A DNA stretch of 64,000 nt from Bradyrhizobium erythrophlei (GTDB taxonomy: Bacteria; Pseudomonadota; Alphaproteobacteria; Rhizobiales; Xanthobacteraceae). Positions 33,089-40,822 of this stretch are shown here, piece by piece. Under the pieces are notes generated by a model. The model had not been told where the DNA came from, did not search any database, and worked only from the letters and a program-made list of their open reading frames with translations. Position numbers and translations under genes: made by a program. The stretch spans positions 7,863,501-7,927,500 of the forward strand of contig FSRD01000001.1 of the NCBI GenBank assembly GCA_900129675.1, read 5' to 3'. Position 1 is the first letter of the stretch. Each line of letters starts with the position of its first letter.

Positions 33089-33346
33089 CTAGCGGACGAA
33101 CTTGACCCCCACCGACTTGCCGCGGCGCCAGACCACTTCGCAATTTCGCCCGGTCCGGGCGTCGCGCGAAAATGCCAGCCGCAATTTGGCGGGCAGCGTG
33201 TTGGGATCGTCGATCGTGACCTTCGCGCCCGTCGTCGACATGTCCTGCACCACGCATGGGCGTGCCGCGAAGCCGCCTTCGAGCGTGATCCAGCCGGATT
33301 GACGCAGTGATTTGCGCGCCTCGCGCTTTTTGGTTCCGATCGCCAT
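33089..33346 (-). CDS. PilZ domain protein
   Basis: The ATG at 33346 gives 85 residues that are just one PilZ-like domain: REARKSLRQSGWITLEGG, then CVVQDMSTTGAKVTIDD and RNCEVVWRRGKSVGVKF. The D-S-TGA turn matches the (D/N)xSxxG motif of c-di-GMP-binding PilZ domains; the upstream RxxxR is only approximate (RKSLR). Single-domain PilZ proteins are numerous in Bradyrhizobium. Whether it binds c-di-GMP is uncertain. Confidence 0.85.
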   Translation of the reverse strand: MAIGTKKREARKSLRQSGWITLEGGFAARPCVVQDMSTTGAKVTIDDPNTLPAKLRLAFSRDARTGRNCEVVWRRGKSVGVKFVR

Positions 33347-33580
33347 GGCGGCATTCCTTACGCCTTGCGGCTTTAAAAAGCGTTGCGGACTGGCCGGCGC
33401 TTTCGGCGGGCTCCGGGCCTCCGACACGATCCCGAATGAACCGCAAAAGGCCTTTTCGGGCGGCTTGCCCGCCCGGCCAAACGCCACTATACGTTCGCCC
33501 GTCCCGCCTTGATCCTTCGTCGCGGCCGGGACCAACACGGCAAGCCAAGCGCGTAAAGTACTGATTTGCCAGTTGTTTTT

Positions 33581-33655
33581 GCTCCCTTCGTCTATCGGTT
33601 AGGACGCCACCCTTTCACGGTGGAGAGAGCGGTTCGATTCCGCTAGGGAGCGCCA
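33581..33655 (+). tRNA. tRNA-Glu (anticodon TTC)
   Basis: The 75-base sequence begins GCTCCCTTCGTCTATCGG and ends GGGAGCGCCA, with the acceptor stem paired and CCA encoded. The anticodon loop CTTTCAC gives TTC for glutamate. The T-arm GCGGTTCGATTCCGC is intact. Confidence 0.96.
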
Positions 33656-33669
33656 TATCGGTCGTCTTC

Positions 33670-33774
33670 AACTCTGGTCAATGATCCGACGATATCCGGC
33701 CGTCAGATCTGGAGCCGCGGTTTTCCTACAAAGCCTGGCGCCGCCGCGGCGCCCGACGTCCGGCCGCTTTTTGA
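33670..33774 (+). pseudogene. Degenerate remnant of a small Cys-motif protein gene (copy 1)
   Basis: The stretch from about 33700 reads D-L-E-P-R-F-S-Y-K-A-W-R-R-R-G-A, ending R-P-A-A-F and a TGA at 33772. It parallels the remnant at 34895 (DLEPKFTCHA and RRGADV) at the DNA level over about 60 bases, but the expected Cys pair is Tyr and Trp here and the upstream part is out of frame. It lies only 15 bases after tRNA-Glu. Confidence 0.55.
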
Positions 33775-33963
33775 GCCAGCCGGCGTGGGATCCGGCGGAT
33801 AGAAATTCCAGCCCGTACCTCGCAATCCCGTGAAGCCGCTTCGTGGCCGCCTGCCGACGAAACACAAGAATCGGGCTGCGAAACCATTTTCATGCTTCGG
33901 CGAAGAAATTCTGCAACCGTAACGGCCCAGGATGGCTCCGTGACTTAACAACGGGGTCAGGTC

Positions 33964-34059
33964 ATGTGGGAAATCATCAACCTTCTATACCGCGAATATT
34001 GCCGCATCCGTTTGGATGAGATGCGCAAGGTCCGGCTTCACCGCGAGATGATGTCATGA
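33964..34059 (+). CDS. Small protein (31 residues), first of an overlapping pair
   Basis: The ATG at 33964 is preceded by GGGTCAGG. The product is MWEIINLLYREYCRIRLDEM followed by RKVRLHREMMS, a basic amphipathic helix. Its TGA overlaps the ATG of the next small gene (ATGA), the usual sign of translational coupling. No function is known. Confidence 0.5.
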   Translation: MWEIINLLYREYCRIRLDEMRKVRLHREMMS

Positions 34060-34247
34060 AGCCCGAGCAAGAAAAGCTTCATTTCGAGGATGTCGCCCAG
34101 ACTTTGCGATCCGCTGAGTTCAGGCGTTCAGACGATCTCAGCAGATGGTTGAGGCAATTCTTCAGCAGTCGCTGGTTGCGATACGTTGCGGCACGCCGTG
34201 AATTGGATAGATCATCCGCGCTTTTGTCGACTCACCACCGTACTTGA
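34056..34247 (+). CDS. Small hypothetical protein (63 residues), second of an overlapping pair
   Basis: The frame starts inside the stop of the previous gene and codes for MKPEQEKLHFEDVAQTLRSA, then EFRRSDDLSRWLRQFFSSRW and LRYVAARREL. It is Arg-rich and helical. The overlap with the 31-residue gene is the main support. The region has lower GC than its surroundings, and no homologous family comes to mind. Confidence 0.5.
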   Translation: MKPEQEKLHFEDVAQTLRSAEFRRSDDLSRWLRQFFSSRWLRYVAARRELDRSSALLSTHHRT

Positions 34248-34283
34248 TGGTCCTGATACAATATGCGCATCTGATTTTTGGAC

Positions 34284-34403
34284 ATGCGAACCATCGCGCT
34301 TGTATTCGTATTTCTGGCTGCGCTCTCCGTGATGGTTCGCGGGCATCAGTATCAGTTCAAGCCGCTGCCTACCCAGCCGCTACCGGCGGTGAACGTGCCC
34401 TGA
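34284..34403 (+). CDS. Possible exported peptide (39 residues)
   Basis: An ATG at 34284 opens MRTIALVFVFLAALSVMVRG, a good short export or membrane signal, followed by HQYQFKPLPTQPLPAVNVP. The ribosome site is not evident. Listed as tentative because the hydrophobic signal is clear and frame and composition are plausible. Confidence 0.35.
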   Translation: MRTIALVFVFLAALSVMVRGHQYQFKPLPTQPLPAVNVP

Positions 34404-34500
34404 GCAGTCGCAACGCTGCGCGCGCTGTGAACCACGGCAAACCAGACCTCCGCCCTGCCACGCCGAAAAGGCCACCAAGGCCTACCAGATCCTCACGTAG

Positions 34501-34692
34501 TCATCGAAACCTTGGCACGGATTGAGCTGACATATCCTTGCCTGGAAATTTCACCGGTTGGATTTCGTCGCAATACACCGCCAGCAATGTTGCCGCATCT
34601 TCATTTGTCGGCGCACCGATCGTTCGCTGCTCATCTATCTCTTTGCGGATCGCCGAAATGAGCTCTTCCCGATCTAAAATTCCTTTCCACAA
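34501..34692 (-). CDS. Possible small hypothetical protein (63 residues)
   Basis: A TTG at 34692, directly after an in-frame TAG, opens a frame with protein-like content: ILDREELISAIRKEIDEQRT, then NEDAATLLAVYCDEI. The helix-rich acidic pattern is more regular than the shadow frames around it. There is no convincing ribosome site, so this may be the tail of a decayed gene. Confidence 0.35.
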   Translation of the reverse strand: MWKGILDREELISAIRKEIDEQRTIGAPTNEDAATLLAVYCDEIQPVKFPGKDMSAQSVPRFR

Positions 34693-34894
34693 CTACTCGC
34701 CAACCAGAATCTTCGTCAGCGAGAATGCAGAAAAGCTAACGGCCTCTTCGTTGATACGCATCTTGATGGTCTTTCCAAGTCAGTTGTGCTTCGAGCGGTT
34801 GCCACCTTCTGATCCCGCCGCCGCCCTTGGCCTTAACAGGCACGGGTTCATCTCCGGAATGGCGTATTCGGACTGAGCGCGATTCCTGGCGAAA

Positions 34895-35171
34895 TTGCTT
34901 CCATGCAGCGCCAGAAAAAGACGACTGCTGCTATATTGTGTCAACTATCGCGACGGCCATTCTGTCGCGGTCTCGGCCGATCGCTGGCCCCACCACGTGC
35001 GGCTGCCCGATCTGGAGCCAAAGTTTACCTGTCACGCTAGCGGGCCGCCGCGGCGCCGACGTCTGGCCATCGTGCGGTATGGCTTGGGCGGAATTATCAA
35101 GCTTGATGATCCGAGTGCGGGCATTACCTAGACGTTGTTGGGGCTTTCGATATGGAGAGCGCAATGACTGA
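34895..35171 (+). pseudogene. Frameshifted small Cys-motif protein gene (copy 2)
   Basis: The frame from 34895 reads YCVNYRDGHSVAVSADRWPH, HVRLPDLEPKFTCHAS; it then loses sense at GGGCCGCCGCGG. If one base is removed there, reading continues GRRGADVWPSCGMA in the next frame, which fits a CxxCG-type motif with one Cys changed to Ser. The small proteins of this type that I recall from Bradyrhizobium read FTCxxCGxRGADVRP. A second decayed copy is at 33670. The gene appears inactivated by a one-base insertion. Confidence 0.55.
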
Positions 35172-35257
35172 ACTGGCACGCTGGGAGCATAAATCTAACT
35201 CGGTACGACGCCCAGGAATGCTAGCAGCACACGGCTGCAATCGCGCTGTTTGCGGCC

Positions 35258-35662
35258 ATGCCGGCATGTCTCGCGTATGACGGTCCAACTTTTCGGAGTG
35301 GGCTGTGGAAGTTTGAAAGGACGTTGGAGACTGACGGTAAGCCGACCAATCGGCTGCCCACCAGCGGATTGTCAATCGACCGAGAAATGACTCGCTGTGT
35401 CGATCCAACCTCCGCGCTGAAAGCGGAATTCGCACCGTCCCACTTTGGAGCCTGCAAAACCAAGGACGTTCGGAAGACAGACGGTGGTTATGTTTTCCAG
35501 AGAGCCTGTGAAAGTGGTGTACCGATCAAGACCCAGATCGATGTGAAGAATGACAGCGCTTATACAGAGATCAATCAGGGTAGCATTGGAAAGATATCGA
35601 CGAAAGAAACCGTCGTAGCGCAGAGGGTCGGCGATTGCGAACGCAGCGGCCGTGAGCGATAA
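35258..35662 (+). CDS. DUF3617-like protein, start region damaged
   Basis: The 134-residue frame from ATG 35258 has the DUF3617 pattern: FRSGLWKFERTLETDGKPTN, MTRCVDPTSALKAEF, and a Cys-bounded middle (HFGACKTKDVRKTDGGYVFQ, then RACESG). Such proteins are normally exported. The hydrophobic stretch AAIALFAAMPACLA, which straddles the ATG, looks like a signal peptide, but its upstream half is cut by an in-frame TAG at about 35223. An ATG at 35218 in another frame hints at a one-base frameshift. It may therefore be a pseudogene. Confidence 0.6.
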   Translation: MPACLAYDGPTFRSGLWKFERTLETDGKPTNRLPTSGLSIDREMTRCVDPTSALKAEFAPSHFGACKTKDVRKTDGGYVFQRACESGVPIKTQIDVKNDSAYTEINQGSIGKISTKETVVAQRVGDCERSGRER

Positions 35663-36066
35663 AGCGGCCTCTCGCTCCTCGCTTGTGGTGCACCATTTGG
35701 GGCAACCGCTCTCAGTGTCCCGGGCGTGAACCGGCGGGCCGTTTCGCGGCTCCAGTTACGAACCTCCTGCGGCGGGATTCTCGTATTTGCTCATTCCGAC
35801 CAAGCCACGCGCTTGGCGTCGGCTGGCGCGGCGGCCAGCAACAGGCCGGCCAGCACGACGCCCACACATCATCAACCGAGCCCGACCACGTCCTGCACCC
35901 GCACCGCAGCTGCGCCCGGCCTACCACGATATCCTCGCATCTTGATTCCATGAGACTCTTTGGCGCGCTGTCGTCGAAACATGTTAATCCAGTGTTTGAG
36001 ACGTCGTCCGATCGACGTTAAGAATTGTTCAAACGGCGTGTTTGGACATTTGCGAGGTTGTGCTTC
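35663..36066. other. 404-base gap, nothing convincing
   Basis: No supported gene, RNA or repeat is seen. Frames on both strands have atypical composition. The promoter of the M20 amidase gene should lie at its right end. Confidence 0.5.
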
Positions 36067-37299
36067 ATGCCTGACGATTGTTCCGCCGTCGACGGTGTCC
36101 GGGTGCTTGCGGATCTCAATACGCTCCGCGGCATCGGCGCCTACAAGACCGGCGTTCACAAGCCGACCTTCTCTGAACCGCATATGCGCTCGCTCAAATG
36201 GCTTGCCGGGAAGCTTCCCGAAGCCGGGCTCACCGCCGATATCGATGGCATCGGCAACGTGCTAGGCACCACTGCGAAATCCGGGCCGAAACTGTTGGCG
36301 GGCTCGCATCTCGAAAGCCAGAATTTTGCAGGCTGGCTCGATGGGCCGCTCGGCGTCGTCTATGCCCTCGAGGCCGCCCGCGTCATCAATCCCGATCCGA
36401 CGTTACGCGGCGCGGTCGAAGTCGCCGCCTGGTGCGATGAGGAAGGACATTTCGGAAGCTTCCTCGGCAGCAGGTCCTACGTTGGCGCCGTCACCGAGGC
36501 CGAAATCGACGCCGCGCGCGACCGCAGCAGCGGCCGGACCATGCGGGACGCCCTGCGCGATGTCGGTCTTGCCGGCAGGGCGCGCGTGACGGCCGAACGC
36601 GGGCGGCACATCGGCTATCTGGAGGCGCACATCGAGCAAGGCGAGACGCTCGAAAGCGGCCGGCTTGCGATCGGTGTCGTCACCTCCATCGTCGGGATCT
36701 GGCAATACCGGATCAGCTTTACGGGCGAGCAAAATCACGCCGGCACCACCCGCATGGCCGTTCGCAGGGATGCCGGCGTGGCGCTGGCGAGGTTTTGCGT
36801 CGCCATCGACGATCGCTTTCCCGCGCATTGCGGACCGCGCACGGTTTGGACCACCGGCCGCATCACGCTCGATCCGGGCGCGCCGAGCATTATCCCGGGC
36901 AGCGCCGAGATGCTGTTCCAGATGCGCGACGACGACCCTACCGTCATCGAGCGCCTGGAGGGTTTATTGCAAAGCATGGCCGCCGAAGTCACCGCGCAAG
37001 GCCGCTGCGGCGTGAACGTGGAGCGCCTTCGTACCGGCGCGCCGGCACTGATGGATGGCGTCATTCAGCAGACCATCGAGGCTGCGAGTGCCGCCTTTGC
37101 CGGCGGCAGGTCCGTCCACATGCCCAGCGGTGCCGGCCATGATGCCCAGGTGCTCGCCACGATCATGCCGGCGGGCATGCTGTTCGTGCCCTCGATCGGC
37201 GGCATCAGTCATCACTGGACCGAAAACACGGCCGACGCCGACATCGTCACTGGCGCGCGGGTTTTTACCGACGCCTGCCGCCGCCTGCTGGCGGGATGA
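36067..37299 (+). CDS. M20 family amidase (hydantoinase/carbamoylase type)
   Basis: The ATG at 36067 gives 410 residues, the usual length. Metal-site motifs are GSHLESQNFAGWLDGPLGV, AWCDEEGHFGSFLGSR, EAHIEQGETLE and GISHHWTEN, in the order typical of N-carbamoyl-amino-acid or allantoate amidohydrolases. The first motif has HLE where most relatives have HLD. The lid domain includes TGEQNHAGTTRM, which binds the substrate carboxylate. It would release ammonia or carbamate from an N-carbamoyl or ureido compound; the substrate is unknown. Confidence 0.9.
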   Translation: MPDDCSAVDGVRVLADLNTLRGIGAYKTGVHKPTFSEPHMRSLKWLAGKLPEAGLTADIDGIGNVLGTTAKSGPKLLAGSHLESQNFAGWLDGPLGVVYALEAARVINPDPTLRGAVEVAAWCDEEGHFGSFLGSRSYVGAVTEAEIDAARDRSSGRTMRDALRDVGLAGRARVTAERGRHIGYLEAHIEQGETLESGRLAIGVVTSIVGIWQYRISFTGEQNHAGTTRMAVRRDAGVALARFCVAIDDRFPAHCGPRTVWTTGRITLDPGAPSIIPGSAEMLFQMRDDDPTVIERLEGLLQSMAAEVTAQGRCGVNVERLRTGAPALMDGVIQQTIEAASAAFAGGRSVHMPSGAGHDAQVLATIMPAGMLFVPSIGGISHHWTENTADADIVTGARVFTDACRRLLAG

Positions 37300-37394
37300 G
37301 CGCCTCCGCTTCGCCGATGCCGAAGCCGTGGCAATTTGCTATTGTTGCGGCGCACTCGTACGCGATTCGCGCGAATCCGCTGGGAGTTTTGCCG

Positions 37395-37787
37395 ATGACC
37401 TTCAAGTCAGGCGACCTCGTTGTGCTGAAATCCGGCGGCCCGACCATGACCGTCGATACCGTCAACACGGATATTTTTGACGACAACAAGATCACCGGCG
37501 TGCTCTGCGCTTGGTTCGTAGGGGACAAGTTCGAACGCGCGAGATTCGATCACAGGGCGATCGAGCCGGCCGGATTGCAACAGAGCCCGGCAGGGAAAAC
37601 GGAAGCGCTTCCGGACGAAACTGCGGGCGATTACAAACTGGTGCTCGATGAGATGGTTTCCGCGATGAATGTCCCGGCGGAACAAGGCGAGAGTGCTACC
37701 AAGTGCGGCGCCCCTGGCGTGACGGTGGCCTCCTCCAAGCGGAAGCGGAGCGCGCCAACAGCCCACAAGACGATAGGACCGCATTAG
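37395..37787 (+). CDS. YodC-like (DUF2158) protein
   Basis: The ATG at 37395 gives 130 residues. Residues 1-55 are a DUF2158/YodC module: MTFKSGDLVVLKSGGPTMTV and VLCAWFVGDKFERARFDHRA. These small SH3-like domains are widespread and of unknown role. The last 75 residues are polar, end in a Lys/Arg-rich tail (SSKRKRSAPTAHKT), and are probably disordered. It follows the M20 gene by 95 bases but has its own upstream region. Confidence 0.82.
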   Translation: MTFKSGDLVVLKSGGPTMTVDTVNTDIFDDNKITGVLCAWFVGDKFERARFDHRAIEPAGLQQSPAGKTEALPDETAGDYKLVLDEMVSAMNVPAEQGESATKCGAPGVTVASSKRKRSAPTAHKTIGPH

Positions 37788-37867
37788 CCGGAGCTTGATT
37801 TAGCCGAGATCGGGCGCTGCTTGAGAGGCCGGCGTTGTTTCTGTTCGCGCTGGCGCCGAAAGCCAAC

Positions 37868-38086
37868 TCACCTGCGCCGCCCCCATTGAATGTCGGCCCA
37901 GACGCGCTCGTGCAGGTAATACCAGGCGATCTTGGTGCCGACCTCGATGCCGGCGATTGAGCCGGCGATCACGACCCTGCCGGTCATGAACCAGCTGATG
38001 GCGAATGTGTCGAGCGTTCCCAGCGTTCGCCAACTGATGGCTTTGAGAACCGATCTCGCATGCGTCTCTGCTCCACGAAAAAGCAC
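37868..38086 (-). CDS. DUF2061 membrane protein
   Basis: The GTG at 38086 has AGGAGG 9 bases upstream, which fixes the start. The 72-residue product contains the DUF2061 pattern KAISWRTLGTLDTFAISWFM, then TGRVVIAGSIAGIEVGTKI and WYYLHERVW. It has two membrane helices. The family is found beside sulfate assimilation genes in some bacteria; no such gene is near here. Function is unknown. Confidence 0.85.
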   Translation of the reverse strand: MLFRGAETHARSVLKAISWRTLGTLDTFAISWFMTGRVVIAGSIAGIEVGTKIAWYYLHERVWADIQWGRRR

Positions 38087-38257
38087 GCGGTCATGCCTCC
38101 TGTCCGGCTCTGATCGAAACTATCACGTGCGCGTGCCGGACTGCCCCACGATCGTCGCGCTCCCGTGACTTTCCTGCTCCGGTCGGTCCGACGTCGCGCA
38201 ACGTTCCTGGACCACCGGGCAGATCAATCGCGGATCCCGCCACGAGGCTTGCTTGCT

Positions 38258-38401
38258 ATGACAAGACTGCTGCCCTGGCGGCGCGACCGCCCCTACGGCC
38301 GCAGGCCTCAACCGTCGACAGCAAAAAAATATATCGACGGGATCGGCGACGAAGACGCCATGGTCAATGCCAAGCTACACGGCATCCGTCGCGGTTGCTG
38401 A
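38258..38401 (+). CDS. Possible small basic protein (47 residues)
   Basis: An ATG at 38258 opens MTRLLPWRRDRPYGRRPQPS, then TAKKYIDGIGDEDAMVNAKL and HGIRRGC. GAGG lies 10 bases upstream and a terminator follows 58 bases after the stop, which together favour a real gene. No family is recognised. Confidence 0.4.
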   Translation: MTRLLPWRRDRPYGRRPQPSTAKKYIDGIGDEDAMVNAKLHGIRRGC

Positions 38402-38459
38402 GCCGCCCGCCGACGTCTCCATTTCAATGGGCGCGTATTCTGTGTCGTCTCTTGGGCAC

Positions 38460-38489
38460 AAAAAAGCCCGGGACGTTACCGGGGCTTTT
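38460..38489 (+). terminator. Intrinsic terminator
   Basis: AAAAGCCC and GGGCTTTT pair across a short GC-rich loop, with A-run before and T-run after. It lies 58 bases after the possible 47-residue gene. Confidence 0.75.
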
Positions 38490-38865
38490 GATTTGGCTCG
38501 GAAGGAAACTCAGTACAAATTGATCCTTACAGATTGATCCTTGGCGACGACCGGCAGTTGAACCTGCAGTTCACGCCCACCAATGCCCTTTGCCGACGGG
38601 TTGCGTTGATGCTCCACAGGCAGCATTTTTAGAAGAAATGGGCAATAATGCCGTTGCGCGAGGGTTACATTGGCGCTGATAGAGTCACCGCGGACGGTGC
38701 GGCGATGATCCGCACCGTTTCGGTTGCCACCGCGAATTGCTATGCTGGCCGCTTCCGAAGCCTCGGAATTTTGGAAGTTCCGGCCAGCACCGATGCGGCC
38801 ATGGATGTTCTTTCAAAGCCCTGAATTTGCGGCCATTTTCGACCCGACAGGTAAAGTTCCGCTAG
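38490..38865. other. Intergenic region before prsW, no gene seen
   Basis: About 375 bases without a supported gene. A short duplication, TTGATCCTTACAGATTGATCCTTGG near 38520, is the only visible internal repeat. Confidence 0.45.
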
Positions 38866-39903
38866 ATGCTGTTGCTCGAGTCCCTTCCCACCGTCATCGG
38901 CGCCGCTGCAATCGCACCCGCATTGCTGGTGCTGTGGCTCGTGATCGCCGCCGATGAGCGGCCGGGCCCGCCTGCCCGGGTCTGGGTCGCCTTCCTGCTC
39001 GGCGCCGCCAGCATCTCGTTGCTGGGTATCGCCCGCGCGCCGTTCAACGCGCTGTTGGCAATCCCCGGAAATCCCTGGATGACGCAGGCGCTGCGCTCGC
39101 TCTTCGGCGTCGCCGCCCCCGAAGAGATCGTCAAGGTTTTGGTGATTGTCGCCGTGTCGGCCCGGCGCCGGACTTTTGCGGACCCGATGGACACCGTCGT
39201 CTACGGCGCCGCCGCCGGACTTGGATTCGCGGCGTATGAGAACCTCGCCTATCTCGTGCAGCACGCCGACATGTGGCAATCGCTGGCCGCCTTGCGCAGC
39301 GTCCTGACCGTGCCGTTCCACGGTGCGCTCGGTATCATCGCCGGCGCGTACCTCGCCATCGCGCGCGCCGGCACAGCGCTCGGCGCACACCGGCACCACC
39401 GCGACTGGGCACGCATCTCGAGTCTGATTCTGGTGTTGTTCGCGCCGATCGCGCTGCATGCCGGATTCGATTTTCCGCTGTTGACGCTGCAGAAAAATTC
39501 CGACCTCAGTGATACGACCCGGTTGATCCTGGGATCGGCCAGCGTTTTGATCGGCTTCAGTTCGATCGGATTTGCGGTGCGGCTGGTGCGCCGGGTCGGC
39601 CGGCACCACGCGCCGCGCACTGAACTGGCGCGCGAGCGGCTGAGCCAGTTGCGGCGGATGTGGGCGCTGTTGGTCGCCGGCGGCGGCGCGGGCTTCGCAG
39701 GTGTCGCCTTCCTGCTGACTTCGCTGCACCACTGGTTCATCAATCCGGAGCGCAACGCGTCGCTGGTTCTGATCCCGATCGGCCTGACATCGATCATGAT
39801 CGGCTTCGCGCTGCTGGTGGCGACCACGGCGGTCTATGTTTTCGGTCGCAATCGAATGCGGACGACGTCGGAAGGCTTTTCGTCGGCACCCGGACAGGGA
39901 TAA
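38866..39903 (+). CDS. PrsW family intramembrane metalloprotease
   Basis: The 345-residue protein has about nine helices. It carries the PrsW/CAAX-like motifs APEEIVKVLV (paired Glu), DTVVYGAAAGLGFAAYENL with a second acidic residue, and VPFHGALGIIAGAYLA with the metal-binding His. A final His appears in ALHAGFDF. PrsW in Bacillus cleaves the anti-sigma factor RsiW; homologues elsewhere have unknown targets. No ribosome site is strong at 38866, but the domain starts here. Confidence 0.87.
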   Translation: MLLLESLPTVIGAAAIAPALLVLWLVIAADERPGPPARVWVAFLLGAASISLLGIARAPFNALLAIPGNPWMTQALRSLFGVAAPEEIVKVLVIVAVSARRRTFADPMDTVVYGAAAGLGFAAYENLAYLVQHADMWQSLAALRSVLTVPFHGALGIIAGAYLAIARAGTALGAHRHHRDWARISSLILVLFAPIALHAGFDFPLLTLQKNSDLSDTTRLILGSASVLIGFSSIGFAVRLVRRVGRHHAPRTELARERLSQLRRMWALLVAGGGAGFAGVAFLLTSLHHWFINPERNASLVLIPIGLTSIMIGFALLVATTAVYVFGRNRMRTTSEGFSSAPGQG

Positions 39904-40006
39904 GCCTCCTTCCGGCTGACGCGTTTTCTTTTCCCCAATCGGTTTCCACCGCGCTCGAAAACGCTTTAGTATGCCATCAGGCTCGCGCGTAACGGGAGAG
40001 CTTGCG

Positions 40007-40579
40007 ATGACCCTTCCCAACGACATCAACAAATTGCAGTCCGACATGAGCGCTGCGGTCAAAGCGCATTGGAAGGCCTTCTTGTTCGAAGGCATCCTGC
40101 TCGCGGCGCTCGGACTGGCGGCGATCGTCGTGCCGCCGCTCGCCAGCCTCGCGGTCACCATTTTCCTCGGCTGGATGTTCCTGATCAGCGGCATCGGCGG
40201 GCTGATCGTGACGTACTGGGCCCGCCACATGCCAGGCTTCTGGTGGTCGCTGATTTCAGCAGCGCTCGCCGTGCTCGCCGGCATGATCCTGCTGGCGCGG
40301 CCGGTACAGGGCATCCTCACGCTCACCATCGTCGTCGGCGCCTATTTTCTCGCGGAAGGCGTCGCCACCATCATGTACGCGCTGGAACATCGCCGCGAAT
40401 TGTCCGAGCGCTGGTCCTGGCTCCTGTTCGGCGGACTGATGGACATCGTGATCGCGTTTTTGATCATTGCCGGCCTGCCCGGCTCGGCGGACTGGGCGAT
40501 CGGCCTTTTGGTCGGCATCAATCTGTTGTTCGGCGGCGCGACGCTGATCGGCGTGGCGCTCGCCGCGCGCAATTCCTGA
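40007..40579 (+). CDS. HdeD family membrane protein
   Basis: The ATG at 40007 follows GGGAG and gives 190 residues with six membrane helices. The family pattern is visible in FEGILLAALGLAAIVVPPLA, FLGWMFLISGIGGL and the second half repeat ARPVQGILTLTIVVGAYFLA. HdeD proteins are inner-membrane proteins first linked to acid resistance at high cell density in E. coli; the role in this group is not established. It ends 72 bases before the aromatic leader peptide. Confidence 0.9.
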   Translation: MTLPNDINKLQSDMSAAVKAHWKAFLFEGILLAALGLAAIVVPPLASLAVTIFLGWMFLISGIGGLIVTYWARHMPGFWWSLISAALAVLAGMILLARPVQGILTLTIVVGAYFLAEGVATIMYALEHRRELSERWSWLLFGGLMDIVIAFLIIAGLPGSADWAIGLLVGINLLFGGATLIGVALAARNS

Positions 40580-40616
40580 ACCGGCGGCGACGGCACCCGC
40601 CCCCCTCGATTTGGGG

Positions 40617-40645
40617 ATGACAAGACACTAGGCGTGCGCTATAGA
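40617..40645 (+). promoter_or_regulatory. Probable promoter of the aroG leader transcript
   Basis: ATGACA (40617-40622) and TATAGA (40640-40645) are spaced by 17 bases and resemble sigma-70 -35 and -10 boxes. The start point expected 6-7 bases later falls on the ATG of the leader peptide, so the transcript may be leaderless. Confidence 0.55.
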
Positions 40646-40651
40646 GCGGCC

Positions 40652-40732
40652 ATGACCACCATCGCCACCAGCTATTTTTGGTATTTTAGCTTCGACAGCT
40701 CGCTGGCGCTGGGAGGATCACGCTCAATCTGA
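40652..40732 (+). CDS. Aromatic leader peptide for attenuation of DAHP synthase
   Basis: The 26-residue frame MTTIATSYFWYFSFDSSLAL plus GGSRSI holds Tyr-Phe-Trp-Tyr-Phe-Ser-Phe at residues 8-14. It has no ribosome site, in keeping with a leaderless start. A Rho-independent terminator follows 24 bases after the stop, then the DAHP synthase gene. This is the arrangement of a ribosome-mediated attenuator: stalling at aromatic codons when charged tRNA is scarce would free the antiterminator. CTGGCG at 40703 can pair with CGCCAG at 40760 in the terminator stem. Confidence 0.85.
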   Translation: MTTIATSYFWYFSFDSSLALGGSRSI

Positions 40733-40756
40733 AGTATTGCAGCAAGAAGTCCGAAC

Positions 40757-40781
40757 AGCCGCCAGACCTGGCGGCTTTTTT
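40757..40781 (+). terminator. Attenuator terminator before aroG
   Basis: AGCCGCCA and TGGCGGCT pair perfectly around GACC, followed by six T (40776-40781). Placed between the aromatic leader peptide and the DAHP synthase gene, it is the attenuator stem. Confidence 0.88.
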
Positions 40782-40822
40782 GTTGCGCCGGCAGGTCCTT
40801 AAAACACACACAGGAGCCCGCC

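Noticed and set aside
33581..36000. A genomic island bounded by a repeat of the tRNA-Glu 3-prime end
   Set aside because: I could not find a second copy of the tRNA end downstream and there is no integrase gene; only the gene decay and lower GC remain as hints.
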